Shown: positions 8,951-18,568, numbered from the stretch's first letter. The stretch: DNA of 64,000 nucleotides from Paenibacillus foliorum (GCF_013141765.1 NZ_WHOD01000099.1:1-64000), one strand, 5' to 3'. The notes: a model not told the origin generated them from the letters alone. Translations and numbers: made by a program.

Positions 8951-11900
8951 TTATTCTTTTCTTACACTGCTTGCAAAATCAGTCCACGCATTTTTCACCG
9001 TAACCGTTCTATTGACTGTTTCCGTATGTCCATTTGACCAAACTCCTGTGAATTGAAAAGTATAAGTATGGTCAGGCAAGCTCTCGAAGTCATCCCTTTG
9101 CAGCTTCCCCGTCCATTCTATGTGATTGGTAGAACTGAGTTCCGTTCGCAGCTCCATATAGGACATACTCACCTTTACTTTCACTGCTGCCTCATTAGTG
9201 TCTGCTTCCAGCGCGAATGCCTCTCCAGACCAAAACATATCTGAAGGACGCGGCCGTTCCGTATCGCCGGTACTTCGAAGGTTATAAGACTTCCGCTTCT
9301 CCTCCCATACGGCTGTGTGCTTAACAAAGCCTAGCAGCTGCAAATCCCCTACTCGTATTGTTTTTGTCACTGTATCCACCGCTCCATACGGATCCGACAC
9401 TGTTAAAGTGACCATATAATCACCCGGATGAAAATCCGTAGCAGCTGCCGGAATAAGTGCATTCACTGAAGTCTGAGTTGAATCGTAAGCAGGCCCACTG
9501 ATATTCCAACTGAAAGTTAAAGCATCTCCATCAGGGTCAGTAGAACGGTTGAGTAGTGTCACTTCGTCTCCTTCAAAAGCAGGCTGAGGCGTCCAAATAA
9601 AATCTGCTTTCGGTCCACGATTGATCATCATCCAGGTTTGCTGTGACCAATTCGATTCAGCTCCATATTGATCCCAAACTTTTACACGTACGCGGAGCTT
9701 CTGACCAGCGGGAAGATCAATTGGAACTGCATAATTACCTGTGATCGCAGCTGTACCCTGCCAAACCTTACATCCCGCAACTTCCCAACAAGTATCAAAA
9801 ACCATAACATTATTATCTTCATTAGAAATCTGAATTTGAAAGTAGTTAAATATTGCTCCAACATCCGGATCCGTCTGATTCCATCTTAACGTTGGCCTTT
9901 CCGTGTTGACGATAGTCGGCGCAATTTGTGTGCCGTAAGGAAAACTCATGTAAGCTGCAGGCGGACTGTTTGTCGCCATCCATCCAATGTTACTCCACGC
10001 CGACCATGCTTCACCATCGCTAACCCGAACTTGAGATTGATATTTCTGTCCCATCATTAAAGGGATATCCATCGTCCAAGCCCAGCTTCCTAGAGGTGTA
10101 TCCATCACCATATTGGTTACACATTCAATACAATTGCCCCATTCATCTTTCGTCTTAAGATCAAAAGTGGAGTAAATTGTACCCGGATCAGGATCACCCT
10201 GGTTCCAGTAAATTGTAGGCAGCAAGCTAACTGGATTTGGTGCATCGTAATTGCCGTTTGGAAACGTAAGCTGTACGATAGGCGGATTATTTGGCGCTAC
10301 GGGTATATCAATCATGATGGTTTCCTCATGCCAATCGCTCCATGCGTTATATTCATCTGCTACTGCCATTGCTACTGTGTATTCTCCTGATTCCAGTGGC
10401 TTGGTAAGCTTTCCGTCAATACGGACTTTACTTATTGGCGTAATGTAATAAAATTTCTTCTTTAATATGCCGTGTAAAATACCTTGAGCTGTCTGATAGC
10501 CGTCCATGCAGTTACTCACGTTAGAGCAGCGGTCTGGATCATAACTGTAATCGGTCCATGTCACAAAGTTGTTTCCATCTAGACCTAGCTTAAAATTGGC
10601 AATCGGTCTGCGGTGAACGATCAGATATTGTGTATACCAGTCTGAATACTTAGAGTGTTCCGCAAATGTCGGATCGCCCCAAGCTAACAAGTGATCGGGA
10701 TGTGGATCATCAGGAACGCGGTAATCGACTTTGTATACACCTACTTTGTCGAAATTCAATATCGGACTTGTTACCACTTGTCCATGATGAACGGAAAGTC
10801 CAGATTTACCATCCCCTGCATCCAAAAACTTCGTTGTATCGACATGGGCATATTGCCATTGAGTAGATGGATTGAGAGCAGGATCGTGTTCGGGATCTGT
10901 ATACGTAGCATCATAGGTTACGTCCGTATCCACAATTGCAACTCCAGGTGTCTGAGCAACTAAATCCGCTTCTGTCCAGAGATACATTATCCCCTTAAAG
11001 ACTGCATTGTCTGACACTGAGTAAGGTCCCATCGTTCCATTAGCAAAGGTGCCATCGTAGACATCGATAGCAAGACCTCCTTCTTCGTAGACTTTAATGT
11101 GATCCCCAACCAGTGTAACCTTGTATCTAATAAACTTGTTGGATATCAGCGTTCTGTACACTTTCTTAAGTATTGTTTTTCTGCCATTTACGATTTTAAC
11201 AAGCTGCACAGATTTATAGTGAGACTCTACCCGATACATGTTTTGAGCATTTTGCATTCTAAAGCTCACACCTGCATGTATGTTGGAATTTTTCACTTCC
11301 TGCTGCATAAGATTCCAAGCTACTGTACCGTTAACCACTCTAGCCGATTGACTATTATACAACTGTCCAAAAGTCACGGGTTCATTGCTTGTCGTTGGTT
11401 GATCTGTATATGGTACGTTGTTATACACTTCTAACCCCATACTGTATGTCGTGTCATTGATGAAATTTACGGAATTTAAAGCCTTTCCACCAAACCCATC
11501 CTTAAGTACTAGAGTATCCTCATTAATATTTGCACCTGTTTTAGCATCAATTAAGCTATAATACCCACCGTTATAAGGTATTGCATATCCATTTTGATAA
11601 GCTTGAGATGACTGTAAATGATTCAGGAATGTAGCATAATCCCACGGCTTCGAATTGGTATTATCACCATTTATTAGATTCGTATATCGGGTTTCTGTGT
11701 AACCGTTCCCGTCATTATCCGTACCATCGACCGTAAATTCCACATACTTTCCATCGGCAGATACAAATTTTATAACAGAATTATATGGCATATCTCTAAT
11801 CACACTTGGCATACCTGAATTGCTATCCCATTTGACAAGCGTTGGTAGATAAGATCCACCTTTTAAGTAATACTCAAAACTATAGTAATTTCCCCTAGCA

Positions 11901-14900
11901 TCAGAAGGGATATTAGTAGGTTGGCTATCACTAAGCGTTCCAGACATTGGCCCCATAATACCATCTAATTGACCCTTAGCATTATAAGGCCATATTGCAC
12001 CTGTTCCGCCAGTTCCTGGAACTTGAGTGGGTGTTGCCGGAATAGTATCATAAGTGTCCGTCTTATAGGGTGCTGCTTCCCCATATTTAAAGGATTTTAT
12101 TGTCCTTTTTGATTTATTTATCTCCTTATAGTCAGTGTTAAATTTCAGTCTTGAGTAACTGCTCAATATATCTCCATTGCTGAACGTTGCTACCGAACCA
12201 CTAGATGTATAACCGTTTCCTGCTAATTCTGCGCTAAAAAATCCACTGGCAGTAGAGTTAGTTACACCCATGGCTAAACTACTAAGTTTGTAACGACTCC
12301 ACTTAAGTTCAAATTTAGTAACTTGGCCCTTATATGAGTATTCTTCGTACAAAATAACCTCATCCAAGTCGGGCCTGAATTGAGAATTGCAATAAGACCC
12401 TCCACCACAAGATAACTCTGTAGATGCTATAGATACACCAGTCAAATAAAAACTATTAAAACTATTCGCGTGACCGCGAGCTGCGTTTATATATCTACCA
12501 TTACCTAAGTCGTAAACTAGAAAATTGCCAATGACAAAGCTGTTTCCAGAAGGAGTTACCACTTTTTTAGATAACCCATAATTAGCGGCTCCTAGCGGTA
12601 ATGATATTCTGCTAAAGTTATTGTTAGATCCTTTTTGATTCCTTCTTGGACTAATCAACATTCCATCACTTGTTGTACTCCACGCATTAAGCATCGTATT
12701 GTTGTCCAGCGTATTCGCAGTCCATCCCGTTAAGACACTTGATTCATATGGAGTAATATTTACGGGCATAGGTTCTGTTGCAACACCAGTAACGGTAAAT
12801 GCAGTTTCAGGATTATCATTGATGACACTAACCATGTAGTCTTTATAAGCATCTTTGCCGCCTACACCATCTGCATCAACAGCTTCCCTCGCATACACTC
12901 TAAAACAATAATTACCAACCCGATTAGGTTTGAACGGAGCATAATTATTGTGATCGGATAATATCGTTTCAGTTGGATTACATGCACCGTTATTGTATCG
13001 ATCATAACCATAGGTCACATAGTATTGCGCGATAATGTCACCGTCTGGACTGCTTGAATTATTTTTAAATTGTTTTTCAACCCGTGTCATTGTTGCTGTG
13101 TATTCAAATTCTATAACTGGTGGGAGATCCGGATAAACCGTAATGGTGTGCCTAGCTGGATAGTCCGATTTCAGACCCATATTGTCATATACATGCAGCT
13201 CTACGATTTCCGTTCCTGGTGTCATGTATCTTGTTTCTGGACCTGACCAGTTCGTCCATTCATCACGACTATGGTCGATGTAGCGGCCTGGAACGTTAGT
13301 GAAACTATCATCAGCGTTCAATGGTTTAGTTAACTTACGTTTCTCTCTAACTGATGTATCTCCTTTTATGATCGGGATCGGGGTTTTCCCTTCTACGTAT
13401 AGGGTTGAACATGAAGGAGTAGATGCCGTTTCATCGTCATCATAGGCGGTTGCACAAACTTCATGGAACCCCTGAACGGTTGCTTGGAAACTCGTATATT
13501 TGGTTTTATTATACGGTGAGGTCCAGTGATTGACTGCCGGTAAACCGCTTGTCCAAGAGTCCTTTGAAAAGTCCCATAATCGGGTTTTAACGCCTACGGA
13601 TTCTTCAGTGACTTTAATATCAACAAATTCATCTTGTGTCACTGTGCGAACAGGTGTATTATTTCCGCTGCGAAACCAATCAATTTTAATTGTCGGAGGT
13701 TTTTTATCTGGATCAGGAATGATCGTAAATGTTTTCGGGCCAACGATTAACGTTTTACCGCATGTTGTATTCACTGTCATTTGGACATTGACAACACCAA
13801 GTCCAATATTTCCTCCATACTGTTTCATTCCGGTGTCAAATTGAAATAAATAAACTTCATCTTGCGGTGACAATGCATTCGGTGCAAAAAATCGATTTCC
13901 ATTAGTTTGCGTAAAAATGAATGAATGGGATGAATAGGAGCAGCTGCCTCCTGTTACTTGAATATTTTCTGGAATCACAAGATTATTAGTCTTCCAAATA
14001 ACGGTTGTCTTACTAAAAGAAAAATCCCCTGTAACGGTTACGTTAGTATTGCCGCCACCGCATGAGCTTTTAGCCGCGACAGTGAAACTCCTGCTGTTAT
14101 TACTTTCATTTGGGTCTTCGTCAATATCATCGTTGCTATCGACAAAGATGGTAAATGATTTCGTGCCTGCTGCGGAGAAGGAATAGTTAAAGGTTCCTAT
14201 TTTCGGATCGTTCGTATTTATTCCTGATGAATAGCTATGAGTTATAACCTCTGTATCGTCAGCAGAAACTTTTACTTTAAAGGATTTAGTGGTTGATGCG
14301 CCTTCGTTGTTAATTTTATAGGTATAGGTTTCGGTCTTGCCCACTTCTATACACACTGCTGGAGGTGTGAAGGAATCTACGACTAAATCGGGCTTTGCTG
14401 TTGGCGGCATGGTAATGGCTACGACTTTCATTTTAGGGTATTTGTAGATGTAACCTTCGATGCCTATGTCCCATGCGCTTCTATAGCCAATTACTAGGTT
14501 ACTAGGATCACCATTATCATAATCTGGATCTACGTCATATCTCATTTTAAATTCAAATCGATAATTCCATGTTGTTGTATCTAAAATTTTTGTATCTATG
14601 GAATCAGTAACTATATTTGATGTTTTTAGCCTACCACCAATGTTTAATAAACTAAACTGAGTATCACTAAACGATAACTTTTGAACATCAGATACATTTA
14701 CTTTTTTACCTGTACCAGGAATGACAAATTTATCAAACTCTGACGGATCTAATGTACCATCCCTGTAATCCTGTAATGTATTACAATCGATAATTGGCCC
14801 TTCTTTATCATAATCGTAGGGACTAATGGTTTCTTTGCATGTAGCTTTGGTATTATCTGGGAGCATATCGTAGATGCCTGGACGCGTACTGATATAGTGA

Positions 14901-15349
14901 CGATTTGCTGTTGTTTGTCCAAAATCAATATAATCATACATCCAAACCAATCGGTTAGGGTCACGGAAAAATTCCGTGGGACCTTCTGGTAACTTAGCTC
15001 TTGTTTCGCTTGTAACTAAAATTTCGGTCCCTTGTACCGCTGATTCCGCCCTAAACATATTTCCACCCACGTTAACCATTTGCTTTAGAACATTATTGTT
15101 CATATCCCTCAACTCAACACGGACAATGGGGTCAGTAACGTTGACTGCTATATCCTGTGGAGATATTTGAGCATTACTGGAAACAAATTCATTCGTTGTT
15201 GGCGTTAAGTCAAGAAGTACAACACCATTATCAAATGATAAGCCATTTATAGGAGTTTCTGAATTTGCCGCTATAGCATTATTGACTAATGGCGGAAACA
15301 TAGAGCTCACTAAGCACAACATTAAAACAAGTGGAATAATCCGCTTCAC
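8951..15349 (-). CDS. Giant secreted multidomain surface protein (CARDB, LamG-like, PKD)
   Basis: 2132 residues. A signal peptide (1-28, cut after AIAA) leads a long beta-rich chain. A CARDB domain lies at about 320-430 (KPDLVVDSFTPP, DEDPNESNNSRSF). A concanavalin/LamG-like region lies around 1300-1470. Tandem immunoglobulin-like modules follow (repeated PPIVQLTFPNG, PTIYWNQGDPD, PTLRWNQTDPD). A clear PKD domain lies at about 1910-2000 (LLNRSTDPDGDALTFSWN). No catalytic motif was recognised; it is likely an adhesin or surface scaffold. It has no SLH domain of its own and starts (GTG, SD TTAGGAGG) three bases after the SLH gene, so the pair is probably made together and may associate. Base composition is uneven: about 11.4-12.7 and 14.5-15.2 kb look richer in AT than the 3-prime third. 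Confidence 0.85.
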   Translation of the reverse strand: MKRIIPLVLMLCLVSSMFPPLVNNAIAANSETPINGLSFDNGVVLLDLTPTTNEFVSSNAQISPQDIAVNVTDPIVRVELRDMNNNVLKQMVNVGGNMFRAESAVQGTEILVTSETRAKLPEGPTEFFRDPNRLVWMYDYIDFGQTTANRHYISTRPGIYDMLPDNTKATCKETISPYDYDKEGPIIDCNTLQDYRDGTLDPSEFDKFVIPGTGKKVNVSDVQKLSFSDTQFSLLNIGGRLKTSNIVTDSIDTKILDTTTWNYRFEFKMRYDVDPDYDNGDPSNLVIGYRSAWDIGIEGYIYKYPKMKVVAITMPPTAKPDLVVDSFTPPAVCIEVGKTETYTYKINNEGASTTKSFKVKVSADDTEVITHSYSSGINTNDPKIGTFNYSFSAAGTKSFTIFVDSNDDIDEDPNESNNSRSFTVAAKSSCGGGNTNVTVTGDFSFSKTTVIWKTNNLVIPENIQVTGGSCSYSSHSFIFTQTNGNRFFAPNALSPQDEVYLFQFDTGMKQYGGNIGLGVVNVQMTVNTTCGKTLIVGPKTFTIIPDPDKKPPTIKIDWFRSGNNTPVRTVTQDEFVDIKVTEESVGVKTRLWDFSKDSWTSGLPAVNHWTSPYNKTKYTSFQATVQGFHEVCATAYDDDETASTPSCSTLYVEGKTPIPIIKGDTSVREKRKLTKPLNADDSFTNVPGRYIDHSRDEWTNWSGPETRYMTPGTEIVELHVYDNMGLKSDYPARHTITVYPDLPPVIEFEYTATMTRVEKQFKNNSSSPDGDIIAQYYVTYGYDRYNNGACNPTETILSDHNNYAPFKPNRVGNYCFRVYAREAVDADGVGGKDAYKDYMVSVINDNPETAFTVTGVATEPMPVNITPYESSVLTGWTANTLDNNTMLNAWSTTSDGMLISPRRNQKGSNNNFSRISLPLGAANYGLSKKVVTPSGNSFVIGNFLVYDLGNGRYINAARGHANSFNSFYLTGVSIASTELSCGGGSYCNSQFRPDLDEVILYEEYSYKGQVTKFELKWSRYKLSSLAMGVTNSTASGFFSAELAGNGYTSSGSVATFSNGDILSSYSRLKFNTDYKEINKSKRTIKSFKYGEAAPYKTDTYDTIPATPTQVPGTGGTGAIWPYNAKGQLDGIMGPMSGTLSDSQPTNIPSDARGNYYSFEYYLKGGSYLPTLVKWDSNSGMPSVIRDMPYNSVIKFVSADGKYVEFTVDGTDNDGNGYTETRYTNLINGDNTNSKPWDYATFLNHLQSSQAYQNGYAIPYNGGYYSLIDAKTGANINEDTLVLKDGFGGKALNSVNFINDTTYSMGLEVYNNVPYTDQPTTSNEPVTFGQLYNSQSARVVNGTVAWNLMQQEVKNSNIHAGVSFRMQNAQNMYRVESHYKSVQLVKIVNGRKTILKKVYRTLISNKFIRYKVTLVGDHIKVYEEGGLAIDVYDGTFANGTMGPYSVSDNAVFKGIMYLWTEADLVAQTPGVAIVDTDVTYDATYTDPEHDPALNPSTQWQYAHVDTTKFLDAGDGKSGLSVHHGQVVTSPILNFDKVGVYKVDYRVPDDPHPDHLLAWGDPTFAEHSKYSDWYTQYLIVHRRPIANFKLGLDGNNFVTWTDYSYDPDRCSNVSNCMDGYQTAQGILHGILKKKFYYITPISKVRIDGKLTKPLESGEYTVAMAVADEYNAWSDWHEETIMIDIPVAPNNPPIVQLTFPNGNYDAPNPVSLLPTIYWNQGDPDPGTIYSTFDLKTKDEWGNCIECVTNMVMDTPLGSWAWTMDIPLMMGQKYQSQVRVSDGEAWSAWSNIGWMATNSPPAAYMSFPYGTQIAPTIVNTERPTLRWNQTDPDVGAIFNYFQIQISNEDNNVMVFDTCWEVAGCKVWQGTAAITGNYAVPIDLPAGQKLRVRVKVWDQYGAESNWSQQTWMMINRGPKADFIWTPQPAFEGDEVTLLNRSTDPDGDALTFSWNISGPAYDSTQTSVNALIPAAATDFHPGDYMVTLTVSDPYGAVDTVTKTIRVGDLQLLGFVKHTAVWEEKRKSYNLRSTGDTERPRPSDMFWSGEAFALEADTNEAAVKVKVSMSYMELRTELSSTNHIEWTGKLQRDDFESLPDHTYTFQFTGVWSNGHTETVNRTVTVKNAWTDFASSVRKE

Positions 15350-15352
15350 GAT

Positions 15353-16567
15353 TTAGTTACCTCCTAAATTGTAGTCAACGTAGGAAGTGTAAACTGTTGA
15401 GACCGACTTTTCTCCTAACTCCTGTGCTGGCTCCCTTCTTATAGGGAATACCATCCCTTGCTTTGCAATATTATTTTTTGGAACCAGTTGTCCAGTAATG
15501 TATCTAATATCATGACTACCAGCAGTTACGGAAAGTAGGTCGGAATTCAAAAGGGCATGATTCTTTTCTGAATAAGGTGCGAAATTTACAGTATTAGTTA
15601 ATTCTCCATCATCACCAATAGAATCAGCGAAAGAGTCAACAGCTGGAGTGGTTAACCATGCAAAATGAAAATGTCTCAAATCTACACTTGTCTCAAATTT
15701 GATATGATTAAAGTTTAAGAAAGCAAAAGCATTCGTAGGAACATCTTGTAAAATAACACTATCTTTTCCTTTACTCCCCATCCACCGCATTCCATCTGGA
15801 ATAAGTTTTTTATTTGGATCATTTGGATCGCCCATATCTACCACGACATACTTCTCTATTTCTGAGTAACCATTTGCCCCATCATAACGCAAGTTCTTAG
15901 TATTAAATTCATTCCCCTGTGCCGCCCCTGCCCCAAAATACTGAGGAGCCATTGTCAAAATGTTCGTCTTATGCCAAACAATTTCCGCTGCGGAAGTTGC
16001 GTACTTATCCGTAGGCAGCTTCTCCCCTGCCTTCAGCTTCAGTATCCGCTCAATAACGGTTATCGCTTGTGCCCTCGTAGTCGGTTGATCCTCCCCAAGC
16101 GTACCTTGATCGTCCATGCCGTTTATAATCCCTTTGCTAGTGGCCAAGTACATCCATTTCAGCGGATCATAGTTGGCTTGTCCGGTGCCTCGAACGGCAA
16201 TCCTAGACATTTCATCTCTAGTAATAGCCCCATCAAAATCCGTAAACTCCCCCTTCTCACTCAGTCCATTAGCAATAGCTGCATCAAGATATGTGCCATA
16301 CCATGCCGAACCGCTCGATGTCGAAATCGATTTTTTATAACCCATAGCATCTACCGCTAATTTAATAAACTCAGCACGGGTTACATTTGCATCAGGCTTG
16401 AAGGTTCCGTCTGGATAACCGTCTACATAGCCTTTTGAAACGGCCGTTGTAATGCTGTCCTTTGCCCAATGGCTATTAATATCGCTAAAGCTTTGTGCGC
16501 CGTATACTTGACCTGCAAGCAAGACCGATAAGGCCAACACTGTAATGAACAAAATGATTTTTTTCAT
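15353..16567 (-). CDS. S-layer homology protein, anchor partner of the giant surface protein
   Basis: 404 residues: signal peptide (1-23), then three SLH motifs (FSDINSHWAKDSITTAVSKG; a second built around YGTYLDAAIANGLSEKG; a third built around KWMYLATSKGIINGMDDQG) covering about 25-195. SLH triplets bind pyruvylated wall polysaccharide. The C-terminal 200 residues match no family I can name. It is the first gene of a two-gene operon; the giant protein begins three bases downstream. SD AAAGGAG precedes the ATG. A structured leader upstream probably controls the operon. Confidence 0.9.
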   Translation of the reverse strand: MKKIILFITVLALSVLLAGQVYGAQSFSDINSHWAKDSITTAVSKGYVDGYPDGTFKPDANVTRAEFIKLAVDAMGYKKSISTSSGSAWYGTYLDAAIANGLSEKGEFTDFDGAITRDEMSRIAVRGTGQANYDPLKWMYLATSKGIINGMDDQGTLGEDQPTTRAQAITVIERILKLKAGEKLPTDKYATSAAEIVWHKTNILTMAPQYFGAGAAQGNEFNTKNLRYDGANGYSEIEKYVVVDMGDPNDPNKKLIPDGMRWMGSKGKDSVILQDVPTNAFAFLNFNHIKFETSVDLRHFHFAWLTTPAVDSFADSIGDDGELTNTVNFAPYSEKNHALLNSDLLSVTAGSHDIRYITGQLVPKNNIAKQGMVFPIRREPAQELGEKSVSTVYTSYVDYNLGGN

Positions 16568-16715
16568 AGAAAATTCACTCCTTTATATAACTGATAACAC
16601 CGCAACACATAATAAAAAAAGCACCCCAAACATAGGTGTAAAACCCTCTGAATGGCGGTGCTTCCGTCCTATGATTATGAAATTATCACACACTTATTCC
16701 AAAAATTTACTTTGT
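16568..16715 (-). promoter_or_regulatory. Candidate attenuator leader of the SLH/giant-protein operon
   Basis: The transcript from the promoter at 16722-16751 would carry about 147 untranslated bases. Two mutually exclusive folds are visible. One is a terminator: AAGCACC(G)CC pairs with GGGGTGCTT, then seven T (16611-16663). The other is a closing stem, CATAGG (16668-16673 region) with CCTATG (16632-16637 region), that encloses the 5-prime terminator arm and a small CGG/CCG hairpin. Both cannot form without a pseudoknot, which is the geometry of a transcription attenuator or riboswitch. I do not recognise a known riboswitch consensus. It could instead be the plain terminator of the gene at 16819. 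Confidence 0.55.
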
Positions 16716-16721
16716 TAGTCG

Positions 16722-16751
16722 ATTATACCCGAAGGCTGTCTGTTTATGCAA
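16722..16751 (-). promoter_or_regulatory. Sigma-A-type promoter of the SLH operon
   Basis: On the minus strand TTGCAT (16746-16751) and a perfect TATAAT (16722-16727) are separated by 18 bases. The predicted start lies near 16714, about 147 bases before the SLH start codon. Confidence 0.6.
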
Positions 16752-16818
16752 TAACGAATATTAATAGGATCCAAGCATCTAGCTTTACTTGGAACAGACT
16801 GATTAAGTCCAGTCAACG

Positions 16819-17283
16819 CTACTCCCCACACTGCTGCAGCATCATAAGACCTACCATATGATCCGTCCCATCGCTAAGCGCATAAAAGAATAAATCTCGA
16901 ACCCGCAAACTCGGGGTCAAAAGATAAGTATCACGGTACTGCCGAATTGCTGCACGCTCCAAGCATACGGTTTGCCGCAGGCCATCCTTATATGTTGTAA
17001 AAGTTTGGGGCGAGGGCTGAACCGAAGGTTCCCCACCCAGTAGCTCCCGATATAACGTTTCCAATAAAGTGAATTGCTGTTTCTCCTGCTGCATCATTGC
17101 TTTCACTTCATCGGCCTGATCCTCGGTAGGGGCTAATTTGACCAACAAAGCATAGGAGCGGATAAGTGTAGCTGTATGATTGACACTCCACTCAACTTGC
17201 TCCAAAAACTTCCTTACATCACGGTATTGCAGCTTAGCGGCGAGAGGGTAACCCACTTGTTCGGAGAGCGATTGTATACTCAT
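16819..17283 (-). CDS. Ferritin-like helical protein, function unknown
   Basis: 154 residues, almost entirely helical by eye. The spacing of acidic pairs (QQEKQQFTLLETLYREL, CLERAAIRQYRDTYL, SDGTDHMVGLM) suggests a four-helix ferritin-like bundle such as those found in small spore-coat-associated or rubrerythrin-like proteins, but no complete ExxH metal motif is obvious, so metal binding is uncertain. SD GGAGG lies seven bases before the ATG. It stands alone between the surface operon and the polycationic/glycosyltransferase cluster. Confidence 0.55.
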   Translation of the reverse strand: MSIQSLSEQVGYPLAAKLQYRDVRKFLEQVEWSVNHTATLIRSYALLVKLAPTEDQADEVKAMMQQEKQQFTLLETLYRELLGGEPSVQPSPQTFTTYKDGLRQTVCLERAAIRQYRDTYLLTPSLRVRDLFFYALSDGTDHMVGLMMLQQCGE

Positions 17284-17439
17284 GCTGCATCCTCCATTTC
17301 CACGCTAGGGTAGACAAAAAACACTATACTATAGTGTATTCACCACTGCATGCCTATGCCACTACAAAACATACATCCACAGCAAAAAAGAAACGTCCTA
17401 TGCCAACGCTTCCTTGATTTTCTCACAAAAACTTTTTTT

Positions 17440-17721
17440 TCAAGTTGGCCGCCGCAATCTGCGGCTAAGCCATGGCTTACCAGGTGTGCCTCGTCGGAAC
17501 TTACGGATGCGAATGCCCGATATTTTCTCAGTTAATTGGCGTTGATAACGACTGATCGCTTCCAGCTGCTCAACCAGCTTATCCGCTGCTGTCCCGGAGG
17601 AGGCGGAGCTTTCAGTCATATCCGCCATACTTTCGATAATCCGGGCCAGCGCCCTCTGACTCCGAGCTAATGAATTTAGAATATGCAGCTTGGTCCGGTT
17701 TTCCTCCTCGTGCCAGTTCAT
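17440..17721 (-). CDS. Small helical protein with basic C-terminal tail, unknown
   Basis: 93 residues. The first 68 are helical and rich in Ala, Glu and Gln (LARSQRALARIIESMADM, LVEQLEAISRYQRQLTEKI); the last 25 are strongly basic (IRIRKFRRG, SRRLRRPT). No family is recognised. It overlaps the upstream gene by four bases (ATGA) with SD GGAGG, so the two are translationally coupled. The basic tail resembles those on other proteins of this cluster. Confidence 0.65.
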   Translation of the reverse strand: MNWHEEENRTKLHILNSLARSQRALARIIESMADMTESSASSGTAADKLVEQLEAISRYQRQLTEKISGIRIRKFRRGTPGKPWLSRRLRRPT

Positions 17722-18080
17722 TTACTGCCTCCCCCAAATGGGAACATATCGCCAAAGTCACCCGAACCGCCCTCGGTACCGCCACCGCCGCTGCTATCAG
17801 ATTCTGCTTCACTTTGTCCCAACAGCACCTGCAGGTTTTTGGCCAGCGCCACTTCCATCTTCGTCATGCCGTCAATGACTTCGAGAAGCTGCTCGTGAAT
17901 TTCGATTGTTTTTTTAATCTGATCACTATGGCTTTCAAAATGGTCCGAGGCCAGATGCTGGCAAATCCATTGAGACGAACGGGCTGCTTCGGCAGATTTC
18001 GCTTCAAGGATCAAAGCTATATTAGATTGAAAATTCGCTGCTGCTTGCAGCATTTTATGGTACGAATCGGTTCTGCTCAC
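17718..18080 (-). CDS. Small helical protein with Gly/Ser-rich tail, unknown
   Basis: 120 residues: a helical region (about 1-90; ANFQSNIALILEAKSAEA, IHEQLLEVIDGMTKMEVAL) and a flexible acidic Gly/Ser/Phe tail (SDSSGGGGTEGGSGDFGD). It begins with GTG behind AGAGGG. The middle gene of a three-gene unit (18404 to 17440), it shares the pattern of its upstream neighbour (an ILEAK helix early, then a helix ending in a run such as ALAKNLQVLL or ALADNLAFVM), so the two are probably distant paralogues. Function unknown. Confidence 0.65.
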   Translation of the reverse strand: MSRTDSYHKMLQAAANFQSNIALILEAKSAEAARSSQWICQHLASDHFESHSDQIKKTIEIHEQLLEVIDGMTKMEVALAKNLQVLLGQSEAESDSSGGGGTEGGSGDFGDMFPFGGGSK

Positions 18081-18113
18081 GACTAACCCTCTTTTCCATC
18101 CAAAAATGCGCTG

Positions 18114-18404
18114 CTATTCTTCCCCGTCCGGAATATCAACTTCCTTCATGACAAAAGCCAAATTATCTGCCAACGCGTCCTCCAAATCAGCCAGGCTGCT
18201 TAGATAGGCGGCAATGTTTTTCGACACATTCATTGAGTTTTCCGTCAGCATATCAATATCATCGAAGGAGGGATTAAGTTCGGGAATGTCGTGTACGATT
18301 TGTGCCATGCGGACGGCGATATGTCTTTTGGCTTCTAATATTTTGGCCATTTGTTCTTGCGAATCCGCCATATGCTTGATGATATTGGTCACTTGTCTCT
18401 GCAT
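18114..18404 (-). CDS. Small helical protein, unknown, first gene of a three-gene unit
   Basis: 96 residues, fully helical by eye (IIKHMADSQEQMAKILEAKRHIAVRM, then NIAAYLSSLADLEDALADNLAFVM), with no signal peptide or membrane helix. SD AAGGAGG lies seven bases before the ATG. Its leader carries two to three copies of a short hairpin repeat and, further up, a sigma-K-like -10. The neighbours and leader suggest a sporulation-time protein. Similar small genes sit beside glycosyltransferases in other Paenibacillus genomes as I recall; their automatic names are unreliable. Confidence 0.65.
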   Translation of the reverse strand: MQRQVTNIIKHMADSQEQMAKILEAKRHIAVRMAQIVHDIPELNPSFDDIDMLTENSMNVSKNIAAYLSSLADLEDALADNLAFVMKEVDIPDGEE

Positions 18405-18414
18405 GATTTAACCT

Positions 18415-18536
18415 CCTTAAAAGTTTTGCATAAGCAAAAACTAACTTCTTAAAGCATCTTCTGTGTTTTTTGCTCAAGCAAAAACTAACTTCGTAAGCTT
18501 CTACAGCGTTTTTGCTATAGCTTACTTCATAAGTAC
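18415..18536 (-). repeat. Three tandem copies of a short hairpin repeat ahead of a ribosome site
   Basis: Copies at 18421-18457, 18461-18501 and 18505-18536 (the last degenerate) share TTTTGCATAAGCAAAA-type palindromes followed by ACTAACTTC and GTAAGC. The first copy abuts the SD (AAGGAGG) of the gene at 18404. Related single copies occur at 25.5 and 60.4 kb. Confidence 0.65.
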
Positions 18537-18568
18537 GAGGTGCTCACATCCGCTTCTCGCTACTCCCA

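Noticed and set aside
16568..16715. Cyclic di-GMP or glutamine riboswitch
   Set aside because: The leader has a GGACGGAAG string slightly like the glutamine motif, but the rest of either consensus is absent.
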